Assembly: GCF_002917925.1 (NCBI RefSeq)
Contig: NZ_PPFE01000012.1
Coordinates: 62,001 to 126,000 of the forward strand
Length of the DNA: 64,000 bases
Direction of reading: 5' to 3'
From: Roseovarius confluentis
Lineage (GTDB): Bacteria > Pseudomonadota > Alphaproteobacteria > Rhodobacterales > Rhodobacteraceae
In this document: positions 1-8,026 of the stretch, in pieces
How positions within the stretch are numbered: the first letter of the stretch is position 1
Layout: the number at the start of each line of letters is the position of its first letter
The notes under the pieces: model-generated
Seen by the model: the letters and a program-made list of their open reading frames with translations, nothing else
The model's database searches: none
What the model was told of the DNA's origin: nothing
Made by a program: the position numbers and the translations under genes

Positions 1-311
1 GCGCGGTCGGGGTAGTCCTTTTTCACCCGCGTCATCTCGTCGAGGTTGGTTTGCAGCGGGCGGTCGGTGATCAGCTCGATATTGTTCAGCCCCAGAAGGC
101 GGCGGTCGGCGCCCCAGATCGCGCCGTAGCGGGGCCCGTTGACGTTGACGACAGGTGGGCCCTCTTCGCCCAGGGTTTTCCAGACCACGCCGCCCCAGCC
201 GGCCTCGAAGGCGCGGCGGACGTTGTATTCCTTGTCGGTGGGCGGGGCGGAGGCCAGCCAGAACGGGTTGGGCGAGGTGATGCCGATGAAATTCGTCGTC
301 AGGTCAGCCAT
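1..311 (-). CDS. preA: NAD-dependent dihydropyrimidine dehydrogenase subunit PreA (N-terminal part, runs off window)
   Basis: Catalytic FMN subunit of the dihydropyrimidine dehydrogenase that reduces uracil and thymine in the cytoplasm, the first step of reductive pyrimidine degradation. The first ~103 residues are visible. They begin MADLTTNFIGITSPNPFWLA and continue with the TIM-barrel stretch GGVVWKTLGEEGPPVVNVNG, typical of the family. ATG is at 311. The frame is still open at base 1, so the 3' part lies outside the window. The start overlaps the end of the upstream methyltransferase by 13 bases, implying one transcript with preT. Confidence 0.9.
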   Translation of the reverse strand, partial: MADLTTNFIGITSPNPFWLASAPPTDKEYNVRRAFEAGWGGVVWKTLGEEGPPVVNVNGPRYGAIWGADRRLLGLNNIELITDRPLQTNLDEMTRVKKDYPDR

Positions 312-1183
312 GAGCGTGTTTCCCTTGTCTGGTGTCGCGGGGACTGGGGCGCGTTGCGGCGAAAGATCATTTCCACCGGTGCGATGTCGCCCGCCTGCAG
401 GTGTGTCACGTAATTCTTGATCTTTTCGGGCCCGGTGTCGTGCATCAGAAGGTGGATGCCGACGGGCGGCGGGCCGCCGGCCTCTTCGATGCGTTTGAAA
501 ACGCGATCGAAGAAGGCCTTTGCAAATTCGGAGCGGTCGCGCTCGCCCACTTGCGAGAAGCCGGCTGCGGCGGCGGCCTGACGGTAGGTCTCGGGCGGGG
601 CCACGAAGGAGAAATCGGCCTGTTCCGCCCAGGGGAACGGAAAGGTCAGGGGACGGTCCGAGCCGCGCATCACGTCGAAGAGCGCGAAGGTGCCGCCGGG
701 GACGAGGACGCGGGCGGCCTCGGAGAAAAGGCGGGTCTTGTCTTCGATATTCATGCCGACATGGAACATGAGGGCGAGGTCAGCGCTGGCATCCGTCTCG
801 GGCAGGTCGAGGGCGCTGCCGGTTGTGAAACTGGTGCGGTCGGCCATGTCGGTGGCGGCGCTGAGCGCCTTGGCGGCGGCGATGAAATCAGGGGTCAGGT
901 CGATACCGCGCACATGCGCGCCGGTGCGGGCAGCGACGTGGCGGGATGCGCCGCCGATGCCGCAGCCGATATCGAGAACGCGGGTCTCGGGCGTAATGCT
1001 GAGCTGGTCGATCAGGGCATCGGTGGCCTCGACGCCGCCGGTGTGGAATTCGTCCACGGGCTTGAGGTCATCAAGACCGGGCGCGTCGGGATCGACGCCG
1101 GCCTTTTCAAGGGCCGCGCGGATCGCGTCGATCAGGTTGGTGGTGGAATAATGGGTGGACACACGGGACTCGACATCGCTCAT
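299..1183 (-). CDS. class I SAM-dependent methyltransferase between preT and preA
   Basis: A 294-aa cytoplasmic class I methyltransferase. The SAM-binding motif I (VLDIGCGIGG) lies near residues 81-90. The acidic motif II (GIDLTP) and the later motif GGTFALFDV follow in order. The central layout resembles sarcosine/dimethylglycine-type and ubiquinone-type methyltransferases, but the substrate cannot be read from sequence. I chose ATG 1183 (MSDVESRVS) over an upstream in-frame start because the family fold begins just after it. It lies 38 bases after preT and overlaps preA by 13 bases, so it is probably co-expressed with pyrimidine reduction. A methyltransferase here is not part of the known pathway. 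Confidence 0.85.
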   Translation of the reverse strand: MSDVESRVSTHYSTTNLIDAIRAALEKAGVDPDAPGLDDLKPVDEFHTGGVEATDALIDQLSITPETRVLDIGCGIGGASRHVAARTGAHVRGIDLTPDFIAAAKALSAATDMADRTSFTTGSALDLPETDASADLALMFHVGMNIEDKTRLFSEAARVLVPGGTFALFDVMRGSDRPLTFPFPWAEQADFSFVAPPETYRQAAAAAGFSQVGERDRSEFAKAFFDRVFKRIEEAGGPPPVGIHLLMHDTGPEKIKNYVTHLQAGDIAPVEMIFRRNAPQSPRHQTRETRSWLT

Positions 1184-1221
1184 GGCGCTTCTCCTGCGGA
1201 ACCGGGATGGTGCGCAGTGTA

Positions 1222-2544
1222 TCACGAAACGAGGCTTTTATGGATGTCTTCGGCGGCGTCGCGGCCCTCGGCCACGGCTGTCACCGTCAGGTCGTCGCCG
1301 CCCGCGGCGCAATCGCCCCCCGCCCAGACGCCGGTGACCGAGGTGCGGCCCGCGCCCGTGATGGCGATCTTGCGGCCATCGAGATCGGGCAGGGCGTCGC
1401 CCGCGAGTGCCTGGCCGATGGCCTTGAACACCTGGTCGGCGGGGATGCGCACGGTCTCGCCCGTCGGGGTGAGGGCGTCGTCGGTATATTCGAACTCGAT
1501 CTCGCGGACGGTGCCGTTGCCGTGGATGGCGCGGGGCGTGGCATTCGTGATGATGCGCACGCCCTTGGACGCGGCGAGGTTCTGTTCATAGACGCTGGCG
1601 TTCATGCGGTCACGGCCCCGGCGGTAGACCAGCGTGACGTTGAGCGCGCCCAGCAGTTTCGCCTGCACGGCCGCGTCGATGGCGGTCATGCCGCCGCCGA
1701 TCACCACGACGTCGCGGCCCACCTGAAGCGCGCGCAGATCACTGGCCTGGCGCAGGTCGGAGATGAAATCGACCGCGTCGAGCACGCCGGTCTTGTCCTC
1801 GCCGTCGAGGCCGAGCGCGTTGACGCCACCCAGGCCGATGCCGAGGAAGATTGCGTCGAACTGGTCGCGCAGGGTGTCGAGGCTGAGGTCGGGGCCAAGG
1901 GCCTTGCCGTTTTCCAGGGTGATGCCGCCGATCTTCAGCAGCCAGTCGACCTCGCGTTCGGCGAAGCCGTCCACTGTCTTGTAGGCGGCGATGCCGTATT
2001 CGTTGAGGCCGCCTGGTTTGGGGCGGGCGTCAAAGAGCGTGACGGAATGGCCGTGCATCGCCAGACGATGGGCGCAGGCCAGACCGGCTGGTCCCGCGCC
2101 CACCACGGCGACCGACTTGCCCGTCTCGGGCGCACGGGCGAAGGGATGCGTGCCCGCGGCCTGGAGGGTGTCGGTTGCGTAACGTTGTAGTTGCCCGATC
2201 AGGACGGGCTTGCCTTCGGCGGTCTCGCGCACACAGGCCTGTTCGCAAAGCGTCTCGGTCGGGCAGACGCGGGCGCACATGCCGCCGAGGATGTTCTGGG
2301 TGAGGATCGTCCTGGCGGCGGCCTCGGGCGTGCCGGTGGCGATCTGGCGGATGAAGAGCGGGATGTCGATATCGGTGGGGCAGGCCGTGATGCAGGGCGC
2401 ATCGTGGCAGAAATAGCAGCGGTCGGCGGCCACCAGCGCCTCGTGCGGGTCTAGGGGTGGGTGCAGGTCGGAGAAGTTCCGGGCGAGGTCGTCCTCTGAC
2501 AGGCGGCCGGAGGTGATGCCGGGGGTCAGGGCGGAATGGCTCAT
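1222..2544 (-). CDS. preT: dihydropyrimidine dehydrogenase electron-transfer subunit PreT
   Basis: A 440-aa flavin/Fe-S subunit that moves electrons from NAD(P)H to PreA for pyrimidine reduction. The N-terminal cysteine cluster region has CYFCHDAPCITACPTDIDIP followed by CARVCPTETLCEQACVR, as in GltD-like electron-transfer domains. Next come an FAD Rossmann motif (VVGAGPAGLACA) and a second dinucleotide motif (VVIGGGMTAIDAA). The length fits the family. ATG 2544 is chosen over an in-frame ATG 14 codons upstream because homologues begin near the conserved N-terminal region. First gene of a preT-methyltransferase-preA transcript behind a palindromic site at 2593-2616. Confidence 0.92.
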   Translation of the reverse strand: MSHSALTPGITSGRLSEDDLARNFSDLHPPLDPHEALVAADRCYFCHDAPCITACPTDIDIPLFIRQIATGTPEAAARTILTQNILGGMCARVCPTETLCEQACVRETAEGKPVLIGQLQRYATDTLQAAGTHPFARAPETGKSVAVVGAGPAGLACAHRLAMHGHSVTLFDARPKPGGLNEYGIAAYKTVDGFAEREVDWLLKIGGITLENGKALGPDLSLDTLRDQFDAIFLGIGLGGVNALGLDGEDKTGVLDAVDFISDLRQASDLRALQVGRDVVVIGGGMTAIDAAVQAKLLGALNVTLVYRRGRDRMNASVYEQNLAASKGVRIITNATPRAIHGNGTVREIEFEYTDDALTPTGETVRIPADQVFKAIGQALAGDALPDLDGRKIAITGAGRTSVTGVWAGGDCAAGGDDLTVTAVAEGRDAAEDIHKSLVS

Positions 2545-2592
2545 GGAGGGCTCCAGTGGCTGTGCGCTTTGTAGAAAGTATTGCACAGATCA

Positions 2593-2616
2593 AAATTTTA
2601 TCAATTGGTAAAATTT
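2593..2616. promoter_or_regulatory. palindromic operator candidate upstream of preT
   Basis: A 24-bp AT-rich near-perfect palindrome: arms AAATTTTA and TAAAATTT around a CAATTG core, with one mismatched pair. It sits 49 bases upstream of the preT start in otherwise GC-rich DNA. FadR-type GntR regulators bind such dyads, and one is encoded just upstream (2750-3517). Assigning that regulator to this site is inference. Confidence 0.5.
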
Positions 2617-2691
2617 AGGCGGTTTGTGAACGGCGCGAAAAGCGGCGGCGCGGCGCGCTAAAGCCCGTGATTTGCAGGGTGTGCGGTGTAA

Positions 2692-2734
2692 CGGTGGGTG
2701 AACCTGCGCATCGCGCAGAACCACCCACCCTACG
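2692..2734. repeat. GGGTGGGT palindromic repeat, copy A
   Basis: Arms GGTGGGTG and CACCCACCCTACG flank an inner hairpin (CTGCGCATCGCGCAG). This is one copy of a dispersed palindrome family seen at seven loci in the window. It lies in the 205-base gap between the GntR gene and preT. Confidence 0.7.
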
Positions 2735-2749
2735 ATGTTGGCAATGAAT

Positions 2750-3517
2750 TCAGCGGCGGTTCTCGTGTTCGAGGCGCTGGCGGGCGATATGCTCATGCGC
2801 CTCGGCCTTGCGCTGGTCGGTCAGTGCCCGTTCGACGAAATCGAGATGGGTTTCGACGGCCGCGCGGGCCGCGACGGGGTCGCGCGCGAGGATGGCGTCG
2901 CGGATGGCGCGGTGCTGGTCCAGCAGGCTGGACCGCTTGGTGGACTGGTTGAACATGATCTGGCGGTTGTAGAACACGCCTTCCTGCATCAACTGGAACA
3001 TCGAGCGCATCATGTGCAGCATCACGACGTTGTGGCTGGCCTCGAGGATGGCCATGTGGAACTCGGCATCGAGCCGGGCCTCGCGTTCGGGGTTGGCGCG
3101 GCCCCTGGCCTGCTCCATGCGGTCGAAGGTGGACGCGATGACCTGCAGGTCGGTGTCCGAGGCCAGCCGGGCGGCGCGTTCGGCGGCGAGCCCTTCCATG
3201 TCGCGGCGAAAGGCGATGACGTCGAACACGGCCTCGTCGTCGCTGGCGAAAAGCTCGATCAGGGCGGGGGAGAAGGCGCTGCCCAGGACATCGGCCACGA
3301 AGATGCCGGAGCCGGCGCGGGAGGTCAGCAGTCCCTTCTGCTGAAGCTCGGCCACCGCCTCGCGCAGGGAGGGGCGGGAGACTCCGAAGCGGTCGGCAAG
3401 CTCGCGTTCCGAGGGCAGGCGTTCGCCGGGGCGCAGGATGCCGCGCAGGATCAGTTTCTCGATCTGGCGGGTGACCGCGAGCGAGAGTTTTTCGGGCGTG
3501 ACTTTCTGGAACGGCAT
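2750..3517 (-). CDS. FadR-subfamily GntR transcriptional regulator
   Basis: A 255-aa DNA-binding repressor or activator. The N-terminal winged helix-turn-helix (residues ~10-75) has the GntR signature LPSERELADRFGVSRPSLRE. The C-terminal all-helical FCD domain (~95-235) binds a small effector, often a carboxylate, through His/Asp-coordinated metal. ATG at 3517. It lies upstream of and co-oriented with preT, so pyrimidine degradation is its likely target. A TGGTCA/TGACCA dyad just upstream of its own start suggests autoregulation. Effector unknown. Confidence 0.88.
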   Translation of the reverse strand: MPFQKVTPEKLSLAVTRQIEKLILRGILRPGERLPSERELADRFGVSRPSLREAVAELQQKGLLTSRAGSGIFVADVLGSAFSPALIELFASDDEAVFDVIAFRRDMEGLAAERAARLASDTDLQVIASTFDRMEQARGRANPEREARLDAEFHMAILEASHNVVMLHMMRSMFQLMQEGVFYNRQIMFNQSTKRSSLLDQHRAIRDAILARDPVAARAAVETHLDFVERALTDQRKAEAHEHIARQRLEHENRR

Positions 3518-3536
3518 GGGCGCCTCGGGAGTGAAT

Positions 3537-3555
3537 TGGTCAAATCATATGACCA
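3537..3555. promoter_or_regulatory. GntR autoregulatory operator candidate
   Basis: Inverted repeat TGGTCA-N7-TGACCA, 19 bp, located 20 bases upstream of the GntR start codon. TGGTC/GACCA half-sites are typical of the FadR subfamily. The assignment is by position and motif only. Confidence 0.55.
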
Positions 3556-3590
3556 GAGGCGATACGGGGCAAGCGCCGAGCCGTTCGGGG

Positions 3591-3953
3591 TCAGCCGGCG
3601 GTGTAGTTGCCGGACTGGTCGGGCAGGAACGCCTCGACCGCCGCGGTGGCGATGACGATTGTGTCGCCGGTGTCGGGGTTCACCACGTTGTGCCCGCCGA
3701 AGGTGGCAGTCACGGTGGCGTTTCCGCGCGGCAGGCAGGCGGCGAGCGCGTCCGTGTCGATTTTGTCGGGGTCCTGCACGCCGATGGTGACCTGCACGCG
3801 CATCTGCGACGGGTCGAGGGCGGTGGTCGAATACATCGGGATGGCGGAGCGGCGGATCGCGCTTTCGATCGCGCGGGCGGCGGCCTTTTGGTAGTCCATC
3901 CCGTACTGGTCGTTGCCCATGCCCATTTCGATGATGAAGCGGTGATCGGTCAT
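3591..3953 (-). CDS. Lin0512 family protein (second of a tandem pair)
   Basis: A 120-aa protein of the Lin0512 family, named after a Listeria protein and of unknown biochemical role. The family pattern is visible: an N-terminal IIEMGMGND strand, a helix with the AAARAIESAIRRSAIP segment, VQVTIGVQDPDKIDTDAL, then a C-terminal IVIATAAVEAFL strand. The start (ATG 3953) overlaps the stop of the sister gene by 4 bases, so the two are translationally coupled and probably form a hetero-oligomer. No signal peptide or membrane segment. Confidence 0.85.
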   Translation of the reverse strand: MTDHRFIIEMGMGNDQYGMDYQKAAARAIESAIRRSAIPMYSTTALDPSQMRVQVTIGVQDPDKIDTDALAACLPRGNATVTATFGGHNVVNPDTGDTIVIATAAVEAFLPDQSGNYTAG

Positions 3954-4297
3954 TGGGCGAGCTCCAGGTTCAGGCTGACATTGATGGCGGCGTTGACGAT
4001 GACGGTAGGCTCACCGTCGGGGCGGGGGACGTCCAGGCCGCCCTTGTGGGCGGTTACGGTGACCTGGCCGTAGGGGAAGACGTCCGCGAGCGCCGTGGTG
4101 TCGACGGCGTCGGGGTCCTGCGCGGCGATTTCCACGTCGATCATCATCGCCTCTTTGGGCTGGCCGAAAAGCTCCGCGAGGTTGATGGAGTTGCGCCAGA
4201 GCGCGTCCTGCAATGCGCGGCGGGCGGCGGCGGTGTAATCGCGGTGGCGCAGGGACGAGCCGATGCCGAATTCGGTGAGGAGGCGCGTTTTGGGCAT
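3950..4297 (-). CDS. Lin0512 family protein (first of a tandem pair)
   Basis: A 115-aa paralogue of the gene that follows it, with the same segment order: LLTEFGIGSSLRHRDYTAAA, a helix, VEIAAQDPDAVDTTALADV, then a C-terminal VIVNAAINVSL strand. The two proteins differ enough to be distinct subunits rather than a fresh duplication. A good Shine-Dalgarno (GGGAG, 7 bases before ATG 4297) supports the start. Role unknown. The conserved pairing with a membrane protein gene upstream is the only functional clue. Confidence 0.82.
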   Translation of the reverse strand: MPKTRLLTEFGIGSSLRHRDYTAAARRALQDALWRNSINLAELFGQPKEAMMIDVEIAAQDPDAVDTTALADVFPYGQVTVTAHKGGLDVPRPDGEPTVIVNAAINVSLNLELAQ

Positions 4298-4326
4298 GTC
4301 TGTGCTCCCATGGGTGGCGTTGGGAT

Positions 4327-4356
4327 TTGAGTATTTTTTGAACAGTGAAAATGCAA
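4327..4356. repeat. GAGTATTTTT dispersed motif, copy 1
   Basis: TTGAGTATTTTTTGAACAGT followed by GAAAATGC. A short AT-rich intergenic motif that recurs, slightly varied, at five places in the window. Confidence 0.55.
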
Positions 4357-4360
4357 GGCG

Positions 4361-5017
4361 TCAGTGGGTCAGCAGCAGCGCGAGGACGCCGACGAGGATG
4401 AGGCTGAGCGCCCAGAGTATGTCGAGGTTGAACCACGATTTCTGAAGAAACTTGAGGCCGAGCCAATGGTAAGTGCCGAGCGCGAGTGCGCCGCCGGAGA
4501 CGATCATGGCGGCGGTGTGCGCGAGCGCCACCAGCAGCGCGGTGGAGAGCGTGCCGCGCATGAGCGTGTCGGCGGCGGTGTGGCCGGCGTCGGCTGTTTC
4601 GCAGATGCCGAGATAGATCGGCACCAGCATCAGCCCGGCGCCGTGAGCCATCGCCACGAGAAAGGACCAGAGGGCGAGGCGCGAGGGCGGCACGCGGGCG
4701 AGAAAGCGCGGGTGGCGGCGGTTGATCAGCAGGTAGATCCCGAGGGCGATGACCAAGACGGCGGCGCCGGTCTGGAGGACGGTCTGCCATTCGGCCAGCC
4801 AAAGGAGGGCCGAGAAGGGCAGGAGGATGGCGGTCATGGCGGCAAGATGGCCGAGGGCGAGGGCCGCGAGTGCCTTGAAGAGGCTGGACTGGCGGCGTTC
4901 CATCAGGGCCGAGGACACGGCAAGCGGCCAGCCCATGCCGGGATTGATGCCATGATAAAGCCCCGAGGCCAGCACCGCCCACCACAGGGCCGCCGTCGTG
5001 GAAATGTCAGCGGTCAT
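4361..5017 (-). CDS. uncharacterised multi-pass membrane protein
   Basis: A 218-aa protein with about six hydrophobic segments covering most of its length, so an inner-membrane protein. A motif HGINPGMGWPLAVSSALMER near residues 22-41, with a His and a Pro in the first membrane region, and a second HGAG motif in the middle could line a transport path. I do not recognise the family with certainty. It is upstream of and co-oriented with the Lin0512 pair (63-base gap), so the three may act together. ATG 5017. Confidence 0.7.
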   Translation of the reverse strand: MTADISTTAALWWAVLASGLYHGINPGMGWPLAVSSALMERRQSSLFKALAALALGHLAAMTAILLPFSALLWLAEWQTVLQTGAAVLVIALGIYLLINRRHPRFLARVPPSRLALWSFLVAMAHGAGLMLVPIYLGICETADAGHTAADTLMRGTLSTALLVALAHTAAMIVSGGALALGTYHWLGLKFLQKSWFNLDILWALSLILVGVLALLLTH

Positions 5018-5040
5018 GGGGCGATGTCAGCGCCGGGGAG

Positions 5041-5061
5041 GTCCCGGGTCAAGCCCGGGAC
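5041..5061. repeat. GTCCCGGG hairpin repeat, copy 1
   Basis: GTCCCGGG, five-base loop TCAAG, CCCGGGAC: an 8-bp perfect stem. A second, slightly diverged copy is at 26048-26068. No T-run, so more likely a dispersed palindrome than a terminator. Confidence 0.6.
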
Positions 5062-5076
5062 GCCGTTTTGCATGGA

Positions 5077-6477
5077 TCAGACCGAGGGGTAGCAGAAGCT
5101 GTCGGTGGAGCAGTCGCCGCCCTCGAGCCGGATCTGGTGGCTGCGATAGCCTTCGGGGAAGGACAGGTAGAAGTCCTTGTCCAGTTCCAGCCCGCCGTTT
5201 TCGCCGACATTGGCCATGACCATCTGGCCGCCTTCGTCATCCGGGTAGAACTGATCGTCCCAGGTGGAATAGAGCGAGTTGGTCCAGTAGACGCGCTTGC
5301 CGTCGCGGCTGATCTCGACCATTTGCGGGCCATAGGCGAAAGGCTGGCCGTTGGGGTGCTTTGTGCCCCGGGCGATGCCGCCGAGTTCGACCTTGCCGGC
5401 GAGCTTCGGCGCGAACGGGTCGGAGACGTCGTATTGATGCATCTCGCCCAGACCCCAGCAGGCGACGTAGAGGAAGCGGTCGTCGAGCGAGAGGTCGATA
5501 TCGGTGACCAGCGGCGGCACGGCCTCGAACCCCTGCAGCAGGGGCGGCAGGTTTTCCGGTTTCTCGGGGCGGGGGTCGATGGTGAGTGTCTTCTTGGCCT
5601 CGAACGTGCCGTCGTCCTTTTGCCACCACGTGAAGATGGAACCCTGGAGGTTTGTGGTGTCCACCACGACGCCGCAGAAGCCGTAATCCTTGCCAGGGTC
5701 GTGGGCCGGGCGGATTTCCAGCGCCATCTGGTGGTTTTCACCGAGGTCGATCGTCTGGACGTTCTTGCGCTGGCGCAGGTTCCAGAAGTGGATCGAATGG
5801 CCGTACTTGTTCGACAGCAGATCCTCGGCGACGATGCCGTTCTCGAATTGCGGGGGCAGACCCCATTCGGAACTGACCATGTAGTCGCGCGGCAGGTTCC
5901 ACCAGAAATCGTAGTGCTTATCCTGCTTGCCGCGGTCCATCTCGTAGCGGCCGAGGATCTCGAAGGTTTCGCAATCCATGATGAAGATGCCCGGAGGGCC
6001 GTCGGTGCCGTCCTTGCCGCCGCCACCCAGGGTGGAGACATAGATGCCTTCGGGACCGCAATGGATGGTATGGGGCCGGGAATAGCCGGTTTTGGCGAAG
6101 ACTTCCTCGGGCTCGATGATCTTGTGGATCTTGGCCTTGAGCGGTTCCTTGACGTCGATCACGTAGATCCGCGACGAGCGGATGCCGGGGATGATCAGGT
6201 AGCGCCGTTCGAGGAAGGCGTGACCGGAGAGCGGCGAGAGGGACGAGGAACAGGCGTTCCAGCCGAAATGGTGAAACTCGTCGCCGGTGTTGGGCATGAT
6301 CACCTGATGGACGATCTGGGAATAGGTCTTGGAGCTTGGGTCGACGTCGACGATGGCGAGGCCGTCGGGCTGGCTGCCGTCGGGGCTGAGCATGAGAGTG
6401 AAGGCGAGCTTTTCGGCGGGGGCCTCCATCGCCATTTTCGGAGTCGGGTAGAAGGTTGGGTCTGGTCTCAGGTTCAT
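5077..6477 (-). CDS. mtoX: SBP56-family methanethiol oxidase
   Basis: A 466-aa selenium-binding-protein-56 family enzyme. Bacterial members oxidise methanethiol to formaldehyde, H2S and H2O2 and take part in DMSP and methylated-sulfur metabolism. Family landmarks are present: HHFGWNACSSS, YLIIPGIRSSRIYVIDV, GYSRPHTIHCGPEGIYVSTL, and later HSIHFWNLRQRKNVQTIDLG. Length matches the family (~460). ATG 6477 is preceded by GGAGG at good spacing, while an in-frame ATG 16 codons upstream lacks this. The usual CSSC is CSSS here. No copper-loading partner genes are adjacent. The gene stands alone, divergent from the next oxidoreductase. Confidence 0.88.
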   Translation of the reverse strand: MNLRPDPTFYPTPKMAMEAPAEKLAFTLMLSPDGSQPDGLAIVDVDPSSKTYSQIVHQVIMPNTGDEFHHFGWNACSSSLSPLSGHAFLERRYLIIPGIRSSRIYVIDVKEPLKAKIHKIIEPEEVFAKTGYSRPHTIHCGPEGIYVSTLGGGGKDGTDGPPGIFIMDCETFEILGRYEMDRGKQDKHYDFWWNLPRDYMVSSEWGLPPQFENGIVAEDLLSNKYGHSIHFWNLRQRKNVQTIDLGENHQMALEIRPAHDPGKDYGFCGVVVDTTNLQGSIFTWWQKDDGTFEAKKTLTIDPRPEKPENLPPLLQGFEAVPPLVTDIDLSLDDRFLYVACWGLGEMHQYDVSDPFAPKLAGKVELGGIARGTKHPNGQPFAYGPQMVEISRDGKRVYWTNSLYSTWDDQFYPDDEGGQMVMANVGENGGLELDKDFYLSFPEGYRSHQIRLEGGDCSTDSFCYPSV

Positions 6478-6679
6478 CTGCAATTCCTCCCTTGGGTGCG
6501 GACGCTGTTCCGGTTTCGCGCGCATCAGAAGAAAATCGTCTCACAGAATCGGCAATCGGCCAATTTTTATTTCTCGCGTGCGTTGAGCGCGGCGAGGCTG
6601 CGCGGAGGCGGTGTGATATTGACGTCGGGGCATCCGCGTTTCACGGTGCCGCGGCATGGCGGGCCATGAGAGGACAACC

Positions 6680-7957
6680 GTGACAGGGGACATACCCGGC
6701 ATATCCCTTTGGGACCATTCGGCGGAGGAGCCGGAGAGCGGCACGTCGATGCGCGGCGACGTGGTGACGGACGTGGCCATCGTGGGGGGCGGCTATACCG
6801 GGCTGGCGACCGCGCTTTACTGTGCCGAACAGGGGATGGAGGCGCATGTGCTGGAGTCCGAACGGATCGGCTTTGGCGGGTCGGGGCGCAATGTGGGGCT
6901 GGTGAACGCCGGTGTGTGGTATCCGCCGGACAAGGTGCGCAAGCTGTTGGGCGACACCTACGGGCCGCGGTTCATCGAGCGGTTCGGGAACGCGCCGGGG
7001 CAGGTGTTCGACCTGATCGAGAAGCACCAGATGCGGTGCGAGGTGACGCGGACGGGGACCATCCATGCGGCCCATGCGCCCGGCGGGATGCGAGGCTTGC
7101 GGGCGCGGTACGACGCGTGGCAACGGCTGGGTGCGCCGGTGGAACTGCTGTCGCGCGACGCGGTGGCCGAGCGGACTGGCACGCGGGCGTTTCATGGCGG
7201 GTTGCTGGATCATCGTGCCGGCACGGTGAATCCGATGGGATACGTACGTGGGTTGGCGCGGGCGGCGCAGGGGGCCGGCGCGGAGGTGCATACCGGCGTG
7301 AGGGCGACGGCGCTGCGACGCGACGGGGAGGCATGGCTTGTCGAAACCGACCAGGGCACGATGCGGGCGCGGCATGTGGTTCTGGCGACGAATGCCTATA
7401 CCGACACGCTGTGGCCGGGTCTGCGCGATATATTCACGCCGATCGAATTCTTTCAACTGGCGACGCCGCCGCTGGGGGCGGAGATGGCGCACGTCCTGCT
7501 GGAGCGGCAAGGGGTCTGGGACACCGGGACTATCATGACCAGCCTGCGGCGCGACGTGCGAGGTCGGATCGTTCTCGGGTCTATGGGGCCGGTTGTGGGC
7601 AAGGCCGGGCGGGGCTTGTCGCGGCGCTGGGCGGCGAAACGGCTGGAGCGGCTGTTCCCGGAGCTTGGGGCGGTGGCTTTCGAGGAGGCCTGGCATGGGC
7701 AGATCGCGATGACGCCAGATCATTTGCCGCGGATTATCCGGCTGGCGCCCGGTGTGCTGACGCCGATCGGGTATAACGGGCGGGGGATCACGACCGGGAC
7801 GGTGTTTGGTCAGTGCATGGCGGAGCTGATCGCGGGCGGAGATCCGGCGGGCCTGCCGGTGCCGATGAGCGATCTGAAGCGTGTGCCGTTCAAGGCGATG
7901 AAGACCGGCGCGATGCGGGCGGGTTTCGTGGCGCACCAGCTTTGGAAGAGCTTTTAA
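6680..7957 (+). CDS. FAD-dependent oxidoreductase, DAO/PuuB-like
   Basis: A 425-aa flavoprotein of the D-amino-acid-oxidase superfamily, which oxidises secondary or primary amines. The FAD motif is DVAIVGGGYTGLATALYCAE near the N terminus, followed by IGFGGSGRNVGLVNAG, a stretch shared with gamma-glutamylputrescine oxidoreductase (PuuB). A C-terminal glycine-rich FAD contact (PIGYNGRGITTGT) closes the fold. I chose GTG 6680 because GAGAGGA sits 5 bases before it. An ATG at 6656 would add eight residues and has no such site. Substrate unknown. It ends convergently with the next gene at a shared hairpin. Confidence 0.82.
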   Translation: MTGDIPGISLWDHSAEEPESGTSMRGDVVTDVAIVGGGYTGLATALYCAEQGMEAHVLESERIGFGGSGRNVGLVNAGVWYPPDKVRKLLGDTYGPRFIERFGNAPGQVFDLIEKHQMRCEVTRTGTIHAAHAPGGMRGLRARYDAWQRLGAPVELLSRDAVAERTGTRAFHGGLLDHRAGTVNPMGYVRGLARAAQGAGAEVHTGVRATALRRDGEAWLVETDQGTMRARHVVLATNAYTDTLWPGLRDIFTPIEFFQLATPPLGAEMAHVLLERQGVWDTGTIMTSLRRDVRGRIVLGSMGPVVGKAGRGLSRRWAAKRLERLFPELGAVAFEEAWHGQIAMTPDHLPRIIRLAPGVLTPIGYNGRGITTGTVFGQCMAELIAGGDPAGLPVPMSDLKRVPFKAMKTGAMRAGFVAHQLWKSF

Positions 7958-7981
7958 GCCCGGCTGTTGCGCAAACGCAAA

Positions 7982-8004
7982 CCGCCGCCCGGCAAGGGCG
8001 GCGG
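7982..8004. terminator. bidirectional hairpin between convergent genes
   Basis: Nine-bp perfect stem CCGCCGCCC/GGGCGGCGG with a five-base loop, between the ends of the FAD oxidoreductase (+) and the PRC-barrel gene (-). On the minus strand it is followed by TTTGCGTTTGCG, a weak T-rich tail. Confidence 0.65.
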
Positions 8005-8026
8005 CAAAAGCGAGATACTTCTCGGC

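Noticed and set aside
7982-8004. Possible CRISPR-like or repeat element
   Set aside because: A single GC hairpin between convergent genes with a weak T-rich tail; a terminator explains it.
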